A stretch of 64,000 nt of DNA from Agrobacterium vaccinii (GTDB taxonomy: Bacteria; Pseudomonadota; Alphaproteobacteria; Rhizobiales; Rhizobiaceae): the NCBI RefSeq assembly GCF_021310995.1, contig NZ_CP054150.1:1550001-1614000 (forward strand), read 5' to 3'. Of the stretch, positions 11,081-20,132 are shown piece after piece. The translations under genes were made by a program, and so were the position numbers. Position 1 is the first letter of the stretch; each line of letters starts with the position of its first letter. Under the pieces are notes generated by a model. The model saw nothing but the letters and a program-made list of their open reading frames with translations. It was not told where the DNA came from and ran no database searches.

Positions 11081-11563
11081 ATGTCTGAAAAGAAAAACGG
11101 TATCGACAAGGAACTGATCCGCGACCTCGCGAACATTCTCAACGACACCGACCTTTCCGAGATCGAGGTCGAGCAGGACGATCTGCGCATCCGCGTTTCG
11201 CGCGCAGCGCCCGCACCTGTTTACGCAACCGCACCTGCGCAGTATGCCCCTGCTCCCGCAGCAGCGCCTGCTGCCGCACCGGCAGTTGCGCCCGGCAATG
11301 CTGCACCAGCCGCACCTGCCCGCAACCCGGCCAACACCGTGACATCGCCCATGGTCGGCACGGCTTACCTGTCGTCCGCCCCCGGCGCGCGTCCTTTCGT
11401 TGAAGTCGGCGCCACCGTCAAGGAAGGCCAGACGCTTCTGATCGTTGAAGCCATGAAGACCATGAACCAGATCCCTGCACCGAAGTCGGGCAAGGTCACG
11501 GAAATCATCGTCAACGACTCGCAGCCAGTCGAGTATGGTGAAGCCCTCGTGGTCATCGAATAA
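11081..11563 (+). CDS. accB: Biotin carboxyl carrier protein of acetyl-CoA carboxylase
   Basis: This subunit of acetyl-CoA carboxylase carries the biotin that shuttles CO2 to acetyl-CoA in the first step of fatty acid synthesis. The 160 aa comprise an N-terminal helical part and a Pro/Ala-rich linker (about residues 43-85). The biotinyl domain has EAMKTMNQ, where Lys126 is the biotinylation site; E. coli has AMKMM at this point. It is separated from accC by 11 bp and is surely co-transcribed with it. The carboxyltransferase genes accA and accD are not in this window. Confidence 0.97.
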   Translation: MSEKKNGIDKELIRDLANILNDTDLSEIEVEQDDLRIRVSRAAPAPVYATAPAQYAPAPAAAPAAAPAVAPGNAAPAAPARNPANTVTSPMVGTAYLSSAPGARPFVEVGATVKEGQTLLIVEAMKTMNQIPAPKSGKVTEIIVNDSQPVEYGEALVVIE

Positions 11564-11574
11564 GGGCTGATTTC

Positions 11575-12918
11575 ATGGTATCCAAGATCCTCATCGCCAA
11601 TCGCGGCGAAATCGCCCTTCGCGTGTTGCGCGCCGCCAAGGAACTCGGCATTCCAACGGTTGCCGTCCACTCCACGGCTGACGCGGATGCCATGCATGTG
11701 CGCCTCGCCGATGAGAGCGTCTGCATCGGGCCGCCACCATCGCGTGATAGCTACCTCAACATCCACCAGATCGTTGCTGCCTGCGAAATCACCGGTGCGG
11801 ATGCCGTTCACCCCGGCTACGGCTTCCTGTCTGAAAACGCCAAGTTCGCCGATATTCTCGACGCCCACGGCATCACCTTCATCGGACCGACCGCCGATCA
11901 CATCCGCATCATGGGTGACAAGATCACGGCAAAGCAGACGGCGCAGGAACTCGGCATTCCCGTCGTTCCCGGCTCTGACGGCGAAGTAAAGCCTGAGAAC
12001 GCGCTGGAGATCGCTCGCAAGATCGGATTCCCCGTTCTCATCAAGGCCACCGCTGGCGGCGGTGGACGCGGCATGAAGGTTGCCAAGGACGAATCGGAAG
12101 TCGAGGAAGCTGTTTCTACGGCCCGCTCCGAAGCGCTTGCCGCTTTCGGCAACGACGCCGTCTACATGGAAAAGTACCTCGGCAAGCCACGCCACATCGA
12201 AGTTCAGGTGTTCGGCGATGGTGAAGGCAAGGCCATCCATCTGGGTGAACGCGATTGCTCGTTGCAGCGCCGCCACCAAAAGGTTCTGGAAGAAGCGAAC
12301 TCGCCGGCGCTGACCGTCGAACAGCGGATGAAGATCGGCGAGATTTGCGCCGATGCCATGCGTAAGCTGAAGTATCGTGGCGCCGGCACCATCGAGTTCC
12401 TGTACGAAAATGGCGAGTTTTATTTCATCGAAATGAACACCCGTCTTCAGGTGGAGCATCCGGTTACGGAAGCCATCACCGGCATGGACCTCGTGCAGGA
12501 GCAGATCCGCGTTGCCTCCGGCCAGGGCCTTTCCGTGACGCAGGATCAGGTGACATTCAGTGGCCATGCCATCGAATGCCGCATCAACGCCGAGGACCCG
12601 CGCACCTTCGTGCCGTCTCCCGGTACTTTGACCTACTTCCACACACCCGGCGGCCTCGGCGTTCGCGTCGATTCCGGTGCCTATCAGGGCTACAAGATAC
12701 CGCCATATTACGACAGCATGATCGGCAAGCTGATCGTGCATGGTCGCAACCGTGACGAATGCATTCGCCGCCTTCGCCGCGCGCTCGACGAATTCGTCGT
12801 AGACGGTATCAAGACCACCCTGCCGCTGTTTCAGGACCTTCTGCAAAACGAAGACATTCTGAAAGGTGATTACGACATTCACTGGCTGGAAAAATATCTG
12901 GCCGGTGACGCGAAGTAA
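11575..12918 (+). CDS. accC: Biotin carboxylase subunit of acetyl-CoA carboxylase
   Basis: It carboxylates biotin on AccB using ATP and bicarbonate. The 447 aa match the family. The N-terminal signature [12 protein letters not shown] is present. The ATP-grasp glycine loop [11 protein letters not shown], the catalytic [14 protein letters not shown] and the metal-binding [14 protein letters not shown] are all intact, as is the final [16 protein letters not shown] segment. It lies between accB (11 bp) and aat (3 bp) in one transcription unit. Confidence 0.98.
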   Translation: MVSKILIANRGEIALRVLRAAKELGIPTVAVHSTADADAMHVRLADESVCIGPPPSRDSYLNIHQIVAACEITGADAVHPGYGFLSENAKFADILDAHGITFIGPTADHIRIMGDKITAKQTAQELGIPVVPGSDGEVKPENALEIARKIGFPVLIKATAGGGGRGMKVAKDESEVEEAVSTARSEALAAFGNDAVYMEKYLGKPRHIEVQVFGDGEGKAIHLGERDCSLQRRHQKVLEEANSPALTVEQRMKIGEICADAMRKLKYRGAGTIEFLYENGEFYFIEMNTRLQVEHPVTEAITGMDLVQEQIRVASGQGLSVTQDQVTFSGHAIECRINAEDPRTFVPSPGTLTYFHTPGGLGVRVDSGAYQGYKIPPYYDSMIGKLIVHGRNRDECIRRLRRALDEFVVDGIKTTLPLFQDLLQNEDILKGDYDIHWLEKYLAGDAK

Positions 12919-12921
12919 GAC

Positions 12922-13533
12922 ATGGGACGGCGCGGCAGAAACAACGACATCGATGTCGATATTCTGCTGCGCGCCTACTCCATCGGCCTGTTTCCCATGG
13001 CCGATTCGGCAGATGACCCAGAACTCTTCTGGGTCGAGCCGGAGATGCGGGGCATCATCCCGCTCAATGATTTCCACGTTTCTAAAAGCCTTGCCAAGGC
13101 CATCCGCAAACGCCCTTTCGACATCCGCTTCGATGCGGATTTCGAGGGTGTGATGGCGGGTTGCGCCGCAGAAGCGCCGGATCGTCCCAGCACCTGGATC
13201 AATCAGACGATCCGCAAGCTCTACGTGGAACTCCATGAGATCGGCCACGCCCATAGCGTCGAAGCGTGGGAAGGCGACGAGCTGGTCGGCGGTCTCTACG
13301 GTGTGTCCTTGGGCTCAGCCTTCTTCGGCGAGAGCATGTTCTCCCGACGCACCAATGCCTCGAAGATTTGCCTCGTCCATCTGGTCGAGCATCTGCGCGA
13401 CAAAGGCTTCACGCTCCTCGACACGCAATTCACCACCGAACATCTCAAGACGTTCGGCGCAATCGATGTTCCGAAGGCTGAGTACGCGAAGATGCTGGAG
13501 CCTGCCGTCAGCAGGCCAAGCCTCGCATTCTGA
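12922..13533 (+). CDS. aat: Leucyl/phenylalanyl-tRNA-protein transferase
   Basis: It adds Leu or Phe from tRNA to proteins with N-terminal Arg or Lys, making them substrates for ClpS-ClpAP. The 203-aa GNAT-fold protein has the family N-terminal signature IGLFPMADS followed by [14 protein letters not shown]. Its central [16 protein letters not shown] and [15 protein letters not shown] motifs are also typical. It starts 3 bp after accC, so it is translationally close to the fatty-acid operon. ClpA and ClpS, which act on its products, are encoded about 10 kb to the left. Confidence 0.95.
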   Translation: MGRRGRNNDIDVDILLRAYSIGLFPMADSADDPELFWVEPEMRGIIPLNDFHVSKSLAKAIRKRPFDIRFDADFEGVMAGCAAEAPDRPSTWINQTIRKLYVELHEIGHAHSVEAWEGDELVGGLYGVSLGSAFFGESMFSRRTNASKICLVHLVEHLRDKGFTLLDTQFTTEHLKTFGAIDVPKAEYAKMLEPAVSRPSLAF

Positions 13534-13542
13534 TTTCAGAGA

Positions 13543-13980
13543 TCACTTGCTGGCGGTGGATGGCGCAGGCACATCCGATTCCTGCTTGCAGCCCGTCAGC
13601 CAGACGTCATAGATCGGGTGCTCGACGGCATTAAGGCCCGGGCTGTCGGCGAACATCCAGCCCGTGAAGATGCGCTTGATCTTGCGGTCGAGAGTGATTT
13701 CATCGACCTCGATGAAGGCATCGATCTTTTGCGCTTCTGTATCGTCTCGCGAATAGCAGACCTTTGGAGTGACCTGAAGCGCGCCGAATTGCACGGTTTC
13801 GTTCAGATAGACATCGAAGGACGTGATGCGACCGGTGATCTTGTCGATGCCGGAAAATACGGCGACACGGTTTTCGATTCGGGCGGCGGAGGCTGGGGTG
13901 ACCAGGGCGGTCATGGGCACGAGCGTAAACAGTGAAACAGCCAGTGCACGCAAAGAGGTTTCCCGCGTGAATTTTCCCAT
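13543..13980 (-). CDS. DUF2155 domain-containing periplasmic protein
   Basis: The 145-aa protein has an N-terminal signal peptide (basic start, then LFTLVPMTALVTPASAA). The mature part contains the DUF2155 signature: a KITGRITSFDVYLNETVQFG segment, then KVCYSRDDTEAQKIDAFIEV and a FTGWMFADSPGLNAVEHPIYD stretch. The C-terminal WLTGC segment leaves two Cys that could pair. The function is unknown. In many Alphaproteobacteria it sits beside an NDUFA12-like gene, as here (129 bp away on the same strand). It converges with aat, with only 9 bp between stops. Confidence 0.85.
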   Translation of the reverse strand: MGKFTRETSLRALAVSLFTLVPMTALVTPASAARIENRVAVFSGIDKITGRITSFDVYLNETVQFGALQVTPKVCYSRDDTEAQKIDAFIEVDEITLDRKIKRIFTGWMFADSPGLNAVEHPIYDVWLTGCKQESDVPAPSTASK

Positions 13981-14108
13981 GTCGAACCGTCTCCAGAAAG
14001 ATTTCCCGCACCATCGGGCGCGGGCTCAACGCCTACAGGCGGAATGTGGCGAAAGCGGGTGGCGTTTCAATGCGAAGAGCGCACATTCACGGCGGACCCG
14101 CACCGCGA

Positions 14109-14507
14109 TCAGTTGCCGGGCGTCCAGGCATCGTAGTCGCCGGTGACGCGTGGACGTTCGCCAGCAACGGCCAGAGAGCCCTGCGGGCGGTAGGCGTTCG
14201 ATGTGCCGGTCAGGTTGGGCACATGCGGCTTTTCCCATTCGCGAGCGGCATAGTTTTCCTGGCTCGGCGGAACGTCGGTGCGATAATGCATCCAGCCATG
14301 CCAGCCGGGCGTGATCGCAGAGGCTTCGGCGTAGCCATTGTAGATGACCCAGCGACGTGGCATGCCCCAGGATGTGGTGCCGCCTTCGTAATAGGTATTG
14401 CCCAACTCATCCGTGCCGACCTTCTTGCCGAAACGCCATGTGTGAAAGCGCGTTCCAATCGTCTGGCCGTTCCACCAGGTGAAGATTTGCGTCAGGAGAG
14501 TCTTCAT
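14109..14507 (-). CDS. NADH:ubiquinone oxidoreductase subunit NDUFA12-like
   Basis: The 132-aa protein has the NDUFA12 (17.2-kDa complex I accessory subunit) signature: GTRFHTWRFGKKVGTDELGN, then YYEGG and a PRRWVIYNG segment, then PPSWHGWMHYRTD-like sequence (here PGWHGWMHYRTDVPP). It is an accessory subunit of respiratory complex I found in Alphaproteobacteria and mitochondria. The ATG at 14507 is chosen; an upstream extension would add basic residues absent from the family. It is encoded away from the nuo operon, as is usual for this subunit. Confidence 0.9.
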   Translation of the reverse strand: MKTLLTQIFTWWNGQTIGTRFHTWRFGKKVGTDELGNTYYEGGTTSWGMPRRWVIYNGYAEASAITPGWHGWMHYRTDVPPSQENYAAREWEKPHVPNLTGTSNAYRPQGSLAVAGERPRVTGDYDAWTPGN

Positions 14508-14616
14508 TATCCATTCCTCGGGCTTGAGTGAAACGCGACGACGTGATGTGCGCTGCACAGCAAAAGCTTATGCCGCTCCACGGGCCAATTGTCCAGTATT
14601 TCCCGTGCTGCGGACG

Positions 14617-15090
14617 CTATTTCAGCGTCATGCTGAAGCCGAGATGGCGCTGCTCGAAGCCGAGCCGTTGATAAAAGCGGTGCGCATCCACCCGTGCCTT
14701 GTTAGATATCAACTGGACGTTTTTGACGCCGCGCTCTCTCGCATCCTCGATGCAGTGGCGGATCATGATCGCGCCGATGCCGCGACCGCGCATATCCGCC
14801 CGAGTCTGCACCGCTTCGATCTTCATCGACGTCGCGCCGCGCCCGACCAGCTTGGTCAGAATCACCGTCTGAAACGTGCCGACGACCTCGCCGTCCAGTT
14901 CCGCCACATAAAGCGTCTCGTTGGAGGATTCCTCGATGGCATGAAAAGCCGCGAGATAATCCGGCATGGCCGATCGATCAGCAGTATCGCCGTGACCACC
15001 AATATCATCGGCGGCGAACATGGCGGCCAGCGACGGGATGTCGTCCTCGCGAGCAAATCGGATGGTGAGATTCTCAACCATGGTGTTCAT
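14617..15090 (-). CDS. GNAT-family N-acetyltransferase
   Basis: The 157-aa acetyltransferase has a clear acetyl-CoA-binding motif A: QTRADMRGRGIGAIMIRHC (R-x-x-G-x-G/A type), about residues 94-112. A C-terminal KARVDAHRFYQRLGFE helix-strand is typical of the fold. The substrate is unknown; small-molecule or peptide N-acetylation is the general activity. Its start overlaps the stop of the next upstream GNAT gene by 4 bp, so the two are translationally coupled. Confidence 0.85.
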   Translation of the reverse strand: MNTMVENLTIRFAREDDIPSLAAMFAADDIGGHGDTADRSAMPDYLAAFHAIEESSNETLYVAELDGEVVGTFQTVILTKLVGRGATSMKIEAVQTRADMRGRGIGAIMIRHCIEDARERGVKNVQLISNKARVDAHRFYQRLGFEQRHLGFSMTLK

Positions 15091-15620
15091 CGGGACAGCG
15101 TTTTCTCCATGACGATGCCGGGCAAACCCTCGACACCCGCCATGCGTTCGACGCGATCGACCTCAACGAAACCGACGCCCTCATAGAACGAAATCGCGGC
15201 CTTGTTCCTAGGCTCCACCTCAAGGCGCATGATGTCCGCATCGGGAAAGCAAGTCTCGAGCTCGGCGAACATATCGTGCCCGATGCCCTGACGCTGAAAC
15301 AGCGGATCGACGTAGAGCTGGTGCAGCAGCGCCGTTTTCACCATCCTGGTCGACATGGCCGCATAGCCCATGCCACCAATGCGCTTGCCGTCATCCGCCA
15401 CCAGAAACTCGCCACCCTTTTTCTGGATACGCTCCTTCATCGCGGCTGGAGAATGCCAGTCGGCGATGAGTGCTGCGGTCTTTTCCGCACCGTAGAGCGT
15501 ATCGTAGGTGGCGTGCCACGTTCGGGCCAGCAGTGCCCTCACCGCCTCGATATCGCGCTCATTGGCTGTCCGAATGAAAAACACGTCTTGCTCCGTCTGA
15601 GAATGCCTGTCGGTTTTCAT
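15087..15620 (-). CDS. GNAT-family N-acetyltransferase
   Basis: The roughly 177-aa protein carries the GNAT fold: motif A LYVDPLFQRQGIGHDM and a C-terminal NKAAISFYEGVGFVEVDR. The ATG at 15620 is preferred, because the longer GTG alternative would begin inside the adjacent palindromic repeat. It is the first gene of a two-gene unit with the 157-aa GNAT (4-bp overlap). The two are only distantly alike, so this is not a recent duplication. The substrate is not predictable. Confidence 0.82.
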   Translation of the reverse strand: MKTDRHSQTEQDVFFIRTANERDIEAVRALLARTWHATYDTLYGAEKTAALIADWHSPAAMKERIQKKGGEFLVADDGKRIGGMGYAAMSTRMVKTALLHQLYVDPLFQRQGIGHDMFAELETCFPDADIMRLEVEPRNKAAISFYEGVGFVEVDRVERMAGVEGLPGIVMEKTLSR

Positions 15621-15626
15621 GCCGCC

Positions 15627-15735
15627 ACCCCGCACTTGATGCGGGGTCCAGTGCGATCAAGTCCTTGATCGCAGAAGACTCTTTAGCAGCGCAGACGCGC
15701 CGCCGCTGGATTCCGGCTCGAGGCCGGAATGACGG
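15627..15735. repeat. RIME-like intergenic mosaic repeat
   Basis: About 110 bp hold three successive palindromes: ACCCCGCA/TGCGGGGT (15627-15647), a perfect 10-bp TGCGATCAAG/CTTGATCGCA (15652-15673), and ATTCCGGC/GCCGGAAT (15710-15730). The size and palindromic mosaic match the RIME family of rhizobial intergenic elements. It sits between the GNAT start and the gatB stop, both leftward. It is the only copy I see in the window. RNA from it could fold and affect gatB expression upstream or act as a stability element. Confidence 0.65.
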
Positions 15736-15749
15736 AGCGAGAGTAGGCC

Positions 15750-17252
15750 TTACTCCTCGATACCCAACTTCGCCTTGACCAGTTCCTGCACGGCCTGCGG
15801 GTTGGCTTTGCCGCCAGTGGCCTTCATGACCTGACCGACGAACCAGCCAGCCAGCGTTGGCTTGGCCTTGACCTTCTCGACCTGATCCGGGTTGGCAGCG
15901 ATGATCTCGTCCACGGCCTTTTCGATGGCGCCTGTGTCGGTGACCTGCTTCATGCCACGGCTTTCCACAATCTCCGCCGGGTTGCCGCCCTCGTTCCAGA
16001 CGATTTCGAACAGGTCCTTGGCGATCTTGCCGGAGATGGTGTTTGCCTTGATGAGATCGATGATACCGCCCAGCTGATCGGCCGAAACAGGCGTTTCCTC
16101 GATACCCTTGCTCGCCTTGTTCAGCGCGCCGAGCAGATCGTTGATGACCCAGTTGGCGGCAATCTTGCCGTCACGTCCCTCGGCGACGAGCTCGTAATAA
16201 TCGGCAATTGCCTTTTCCGAGACCAGGATCGACGCATCGTAGACCGACAGGCCGAGCGAGCTGACGAAGCGCGCCTTCTTGTCATCGGGCAGTTCCGGCA
16301 AATCCTTGTTCAGCGCCTCGATATAGGCATCGTCAAATTCCAGCGGCAGCAAATCCGGGTCGGGGAAATAGCGGTAATCATGCGCGTCTTCCTTGGAGCG
16401 CATGGAGCGCGTCTCGCCCTTGCCGGGATCGAACAGGCGGGTTTCCTGATCGATGGAGCCGCCATCTTCCAGAATGGCGATCTGGCGACGGGCCTCGTAT
16501 TCGATGGCCTGACCGATGAAGCGGATGGAGTTTACGTTCTTGATTTCGCAGCGTGTGCCGAAGGCCTCGCCCGGCTTGCGCACGGAAACGTTCACATCGG
16601 CGCGCATGGAGCCTTCGTCCATGTTGCCATCGCAGGTGCCGAGATAGCGCACGATGGAACGCAGCTTGGTCATATAGGCCTTGGCTTCATCGGAAGAGCG
16701 CATGTCGGGCTTGGACACGATTTCCATCAGCGCCACGCCGGAACGGTTCAGGTCCACATAGGACATGGTCGGATGCTGGTCATGCATCGACTTGCCTGCA
16801 TCCTGCTCCAGATGCAGACGCTCGATGCCGATTTCGATATCCTCGAAATTGCCCTGACGGTCCGGTCCGAGCGAAATCACGATCTGGCCCTCACCGACGA
16901 TGGGGTCCTTGAACTGCGAAATCTGATAGCCCTGCGGCAGGTCAGGATAAAAGTAGTTCTTGCGGTCGAAGATGGAGCGCTTGTTGATCTGTGCCTTCAA
17001 GCCCAAACCGGTACGCACGGCCTGCGCCACGCATTCCTCGTTGATCACGGGCAGCATGCCCGGCATGGCGGCATCCACCAGCGACACGTTGGAGTTCGGC
17101 GCATTGCCGAAGGTGGTGGAAGCGCCGGAAAACAGCTTGGAATTGGAGAGGACCTGCGCGTGAACCTCCATGCCGATGACGATTTCCCAATCGCCGGTCG
17201 CGCCGGGAATGAAGCGTTTCGGGTCTGGTGTGCGCACGTCTACAAGGGTCAT
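15750..17252 (-). CDS. gatB: Aspartyl/glutamyl-tRNA amidotransferase subunit B
   Basis: GatB is the kinase/transamidase subunit of GatCAB, which converts Glu-tRNA(Gln) and Asp-tRNA(Asn) to the amide forms. The 500 aa match the family. [17 protein letters not shown], the [18 protein letters not shown] signature and LEQDAGKS are in the cradle domain. A YqeY-like tail ends in [18 protein letters not shown]. It is encoded alone; gatC and gatA are not in the window. A 150-bp gap separates it from the divergent DUF1294 gene. Confidence 0.97.
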   Translation of the reverse strand: MTLVDVRTPDPKRFIPGATGDWEIVIGMEVHAQVLSNSKLFSGASTTFGNAPNSNVSLVDAAMPGMLPVINEECVAQAVRTGLGLKAQINKRSIFDRKNYFYPDLPQGYQISQFKDPIVGEGQIVISLGPDRQGNFEDIEIGIERLHLEQDAGKSMHDQHPTMSYVDLNRSGVALMEIVSKPDMRSSDEAKAYMTKLRSIVRYLGTCDGNMDEGSMRADVNVSVRKPGEAFGTRCEIKNVNSIRFIGQAIEYEARRQIAILEDGGSIDQETRLFDPGKGETRSMRSKEDAHDYRYFPDPDLLPLEFDDAYIEALNKDLPELPDDKKARFVSSLGLSVYDASILVSEKAIADYYELVAEGRDGKIAANWVINDLLGALNKASKGIEETPVSADQLGGIIDLIKANTISGKIAKDLFEIVWNEGGNPAEIVESRGMKQVTDTGAIEKAVDEIIAANPDQVEKVKAKPTLAGWFVGQVMKATGGKANPQAVQELVKAKLGIEE

Positions 17253-17403
17253 ATCAAGCTCTTAATATACGGAATGTCTGTCTTTGGTGAGGTAGAGCAA
17301 TTGGCACCGTGGCGCAAGGCTTGTCGCGCCAAAGGCATCATCGGCATGAGATTTCGAGGCGAGAGAATACCATTTCCTTACAATTCAAGGTTTAATCGCG
17401 CGC

Positions 17404-17682
17404 ATGATGATTCTCGGTTTGCTCCTCGGCACTTATATTGCATTCAACCTCTTCGTTTTCCTGGTCTTCTGGTGGGATAAGGAAGCGGCGCGAAATGGCG
17501 AATGGCGCGTGCGCGAAAGCACGCTGTTGTTGCTGGCCTTTCTGGGCGGCACGGCTGGGGCGATCCTGGCGCAACGCCTGCTGCGCCACAAGACGCGCAA
17601 GGAACCTTTCCGCAGCATTCTACTGTCCATCGCAATCCTTCATGTCGGCGTCGCACTTTCGCTCGTCATCATGCCGCAATAG
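17404..17682 (+). CDS. DUF1294 membrane protein
   Basis: The 92-aa protein has three hydrophobic segments (about residues 2-20, 40-58 and 68-88). The DUF1294 signature includes [18 protein letters not shown] and [20 protein letters not shown], ending in KEPFRSIL. Family members are small membrane proteins of unknown function, sometimes fused to a cold-shock domain; no such domain is present here. It stands alone between gatB and a convergent GNAT gene. Confidence 0.85.
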   Translation: MMILGLLLGTYIAFNLFVFLVFWWDKEAARNGEWRVRESTLLLLAFLGGTAGAILAQRLLRHKTRKEPFRSILLSIAILHVGVALSLVIMPQ

Positions 17683-17717
17683 CCCGAGAGGTTGTTTATC
17701 GAGGCTGAGAATGCGGT

Positions 17718-18227
17718 TCAAAAATCGAAGCCGTAACTGTCATCGCTGATGTGAACGAACTGCTTTTCGAGGCCGATGGATTGCACGTCCCGATCAAGCC
17801 GGGTGGAGTATTTCATGGAAAACCAGCTGACGCCGTAGCCGTGCTTGCGGAAAAACTGGACGGCACGTTCGTTCTGGGCGTGGCTTTCCAGCTTTGCCGA
17901 GGGGAAATTGCGCGCCACGATCTGCCGCTCGATCTCGACCAGAAGCGCCGCGCCGACACCCTGACGCTGGTGCGGTGGATCGACCCAGAAATCGGAAATC
18001 GTATCGTCGAAATGCTCCCGCGCCGCCCAGCCGACAATGCCCCCGCCTGCCTCCGCCACCGTGATCGCCGCCCATGACGCATGGGTGAAATTCTCGAAAG
18101 CATACCGCGCATTCTCCCGCAACGCCTCCGTCACACCAATCACCGCAGTCGCCTCCGCCCAAGCCCGCAACCCAATGGCCGCCAGCACTGCTGCATCCGT
18201 TTCTCTCGCAGGGCGAATATGGATCAC
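17718..18227 (-). CDS. GNAT-family N-acetyltransferase
   Basis: The 169-aa acetyltransferase begins MIHIRPARETDAAVLAAIG, a standard GNAT first strand and helix. Motif A is FWVDPPHQRQGVGAALLVEI, and the C-terminal NERAVQFFRKHGYG completes the fold. The substrate is unknown. It lies 36 bp from the convergent DUF1294 gene. It is the third GNAT gene within 3.5 kb, but its sequence is not especially close to the other two. Confidence 0.83.
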   Translation of the reverse strand: MIHIRPARETDAAVLAAIGLRAWAEATAVIGVTEALRENARYAFENFTHASWAAITVAEAGGGIVGWAAREHFDDTISDFWVDPPHQRQGVGAALLVEIERQIVARNFPSAKLESHAQNERAVQFFRKHGYGVSWFSMKYSTRLDRDVQSIGLEKQFVHISDDSYGFDF

Positions 18228-18331
18228 GCTGTTTCTCTGTTTTGGGGATGATTAGGAGTTGTATGGGTTCGATAACTGGGTCTGACCGCACATTCCGCTA
18301 CACAATGTAGCGCGATGTATCAGCGTCCTTC

Positions 18332-18856
18332 CTACCCCTTCATCCTCAAAGGCAGCCCTGCCGCAATAAAATAAACCTCCCCCGCCACAGCCGCGATCTG
18401 CTGGTGCAAACGCCCTGCATGGTCGCGAAATTCCCGGGCCATCCGGTTCTCCGGCACGATCCCAAGCCCAACCTCGTTGGACACGAACACAATCCGCGCC
18501 CGCGCAGTCGCAGCATGCGTAACCAGAGGGGCAAAGGCCGATTCGACATCCCGCCCCTCCTCCATCATCAGGTTCGTCACCCAAAGCGTCAGGCAATCGA
18601 CCAGAATGATGTTCTCCGGCTCGTCCAACCGCTGCAAAACTTCGGTCAGCGCAAGCGGCTCTTCATGCGTCGTCCACACGTCGCCGCGGCGGTCGCGGTG
18701 GTGGGAAATGCGGTCTTTCATCTCATCGTCCCAAGCGCGACCGGTGGCGATGTAATGCGCGGTCCCACTGCCCGCGAGAACGAGATTCTCGGCAAAGGCC
18801 GATTTGCCGGAGCGCGCACCGCCCAGCACCAGCACAGAGCGAGCGGCGTCAGACAT
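18332..18856 (-). CDS. cobU: Bifunctional adenosylcobinamide kinase / adenosylcobinamide-phosphate guanylyltransferase
   Basis: It phosphorylates adenosylcobinamide and then attaches GMP, late steps of cobalamin nucleotide-loop assembly. The 174-aa protein starts [19 protein letters not shown] with the P-loop GGARSGKS. It has the [12 protein letters not shown] and [11 protein letters not shown] motifs typical of CobU (CobP in the aerobic pathway). [20 protein letters not shown], containing the second nucleotide-site region, ends the core. No other cobalamin gene is nearby. The ATG at 18856 gives a family-length product; the longer version adds unrelated sequence. Confidence 0.93.
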   Translation of the reverse strand: MSDAARSVLVLGGARSGKSAFAENLVLAGSGTAHYIATGRAWDDEMKDRISHHRDRRGDVWTTHEEPLALTEVLQRLDEPENIILVDCLTLWVTNLMMEEGRDVESAFAPLVTHAATARARIVFVSNEVGLGIVPENRMAREFRDHAGRLHQQIAAVAGEVYFIAAGLPLRMKG

Positions 18857-19365
18857 CGAACAGCATTTGGCTAGGATGATGAAACGATCCGGCAGCCATT
18901 GCGGTTTGAAGCGCAAGCCGGGGGGCATTCGACATGAAAAGAGAACGATTCGTAGATATGGAGGCGTTCTCCCGGTCAATCATGCCATGCGCGCCCGGTA
19001 GAGGATCGGAACCTGTTTGCCCGCCCGCATTGTGCAAGACATGTCAGCAAACCCACTCGATGCAAAAGCGCCGGATCGTCTTGATAAGGTAGGTTCAGTC
19101 AGGAAAATTGTCAAATGCCGCAAAGCAAAAACCGCGCTACGCCAGAGCGCAAACGCGGTATTGAAATCCTCCGCAACAGCGGGGAATGGCACACCGGTAC
19201 GCAAAACAAATCCGGCGTGCACGAACACCAATAACGGTAGTTCGTTACCGGATGGTTAGCGCAAACAGGAAAAGAACGGAGGGATGAGTTTTCATCCAGA
19301 TTGCCATGCATTCAAATCGCATCAATATAGCGCGGGAGATTCGGGCGCGACCAAAAGGATAGACT
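18857..19365. other. Intergenic region between divergent cobU and DUF599 gene
   Basis: About 510 bp hold no gene I can support with confidence. Several short ORFs exist on both strands. The most plausible is a 39-codon rightward frame at 19115-19234 (starts MPQSKNRATPERKRGIE) with a modest AGGA site, but its composition gives no clear coding signal. I looked for the conserved core of a cobalamin riboswitch upstream of cobU and did not find it. Confidence 0.4.
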
Positions 19366-20058
19366 GTGATCATGACGACCGTGGATTATCTAGCGTTGAT
19401 TGTCTTTCTGGTGCTGTGGACGTCCTACACGCTCATCACAACGTCGAAGTCGGCATTTGGCCGCACCAGCCTCAACCTGGCCATGGCCGAACGGCGTCGT
19501 CAGTGGATTTACAATTCGCTGACCCGCGATCTGAAAATGATCGACACCCAGATCATGGCGGGACTACAGAACGGAACGGCTTTTTTCGCGTCTACGTCGA
19601 TTTTCGCCATCGGCGGATGCTTCGCACTTCTAGGCGCAACGGATCAGGTCGAATCGGTGTTTCGGGATATGCCGTTTGTTCATTATGCAGGCCGCACCGC
19701 CTTTGAAATGAAGGTCATCGGCCTCACCTGCCTGTTCGGCTATGCTTTCTTCAAATTCGGCTGGTCCTATCGCCTATTCAATTACTGCACCATTCTCTTC
19801 GGCGGTATGCCCATGATGCATCAGGCGAACGAGAACAGGCAGGCCGCCGAACATGCTGCCGAAAACGTCATCCGCATGAACATCATCGCCGCGAAGAATT
19901 TCAACGATGGCCTGAGAACCATTTTCTTCTCCATCGGTTATCTCGGCTGGTTCATCAGCCCTTACGTGTTCATGGCGTCGACCATCATCATCATGGTGGC
20001 GTTGTTGCGCAGGCAGTTCTTCTCGGAAGCGCGCCGCGCGATCATGGACGACCTGTGA
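19366..20058 (+). CDS. DUF599 domain-containing membrane protein
   Basis: The 230-aa protein has four hydrophobic segments (about residues 6-22, 66-84, 118-138 and 190-215). DUF599 features include RRQWIYNSLTRDLKMIDTQ, then a long loop and FKFGWSYRLFNYCTILFG. The function of the family is unknown; it is common in Alphaproteobacteria. The GTG at 19366 has an AAAAGGA site six bases upstream; an ATG two codons later is the alternative. It is followed by the acyltransferase-like gene, 74 bp downstream. Confidence 0.82.
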   Translation: MIMTTVDYLALIVFLVLWTSYTLITTSKSAFGRTSLNLAMAERRRQWIYNSLTRDLKMIDTQIMAGLQNGTAFFASTSIFAIGGCFALLGATDQVESVFRDMPFVHYAGRTAFEMKVIGLTCLFGYAFFKFGWSYRLFNYCTILFGGMPMMHQANENRQAAEHAAENVIRMNIIAAKNFNDGLRTIFFSIGYLGWFISPYVFMASTIIIMVALLRRQFFSEARRAIMDDL

Positions 20059-20132
20059 AATGCCATGAAAACGACGCACTTCACAGGCGAAGCGCTGCCA
20101 GCAGTTTGTAACCGTTGCAAAGGACGGAATTG

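Noticed and set aside
18857..19365. Cobalamin riboswitch upstream of cobU
   Set aside because: The conserved core and pairing elements of the riboswitch are not visible in the region; only generic short stems are present.
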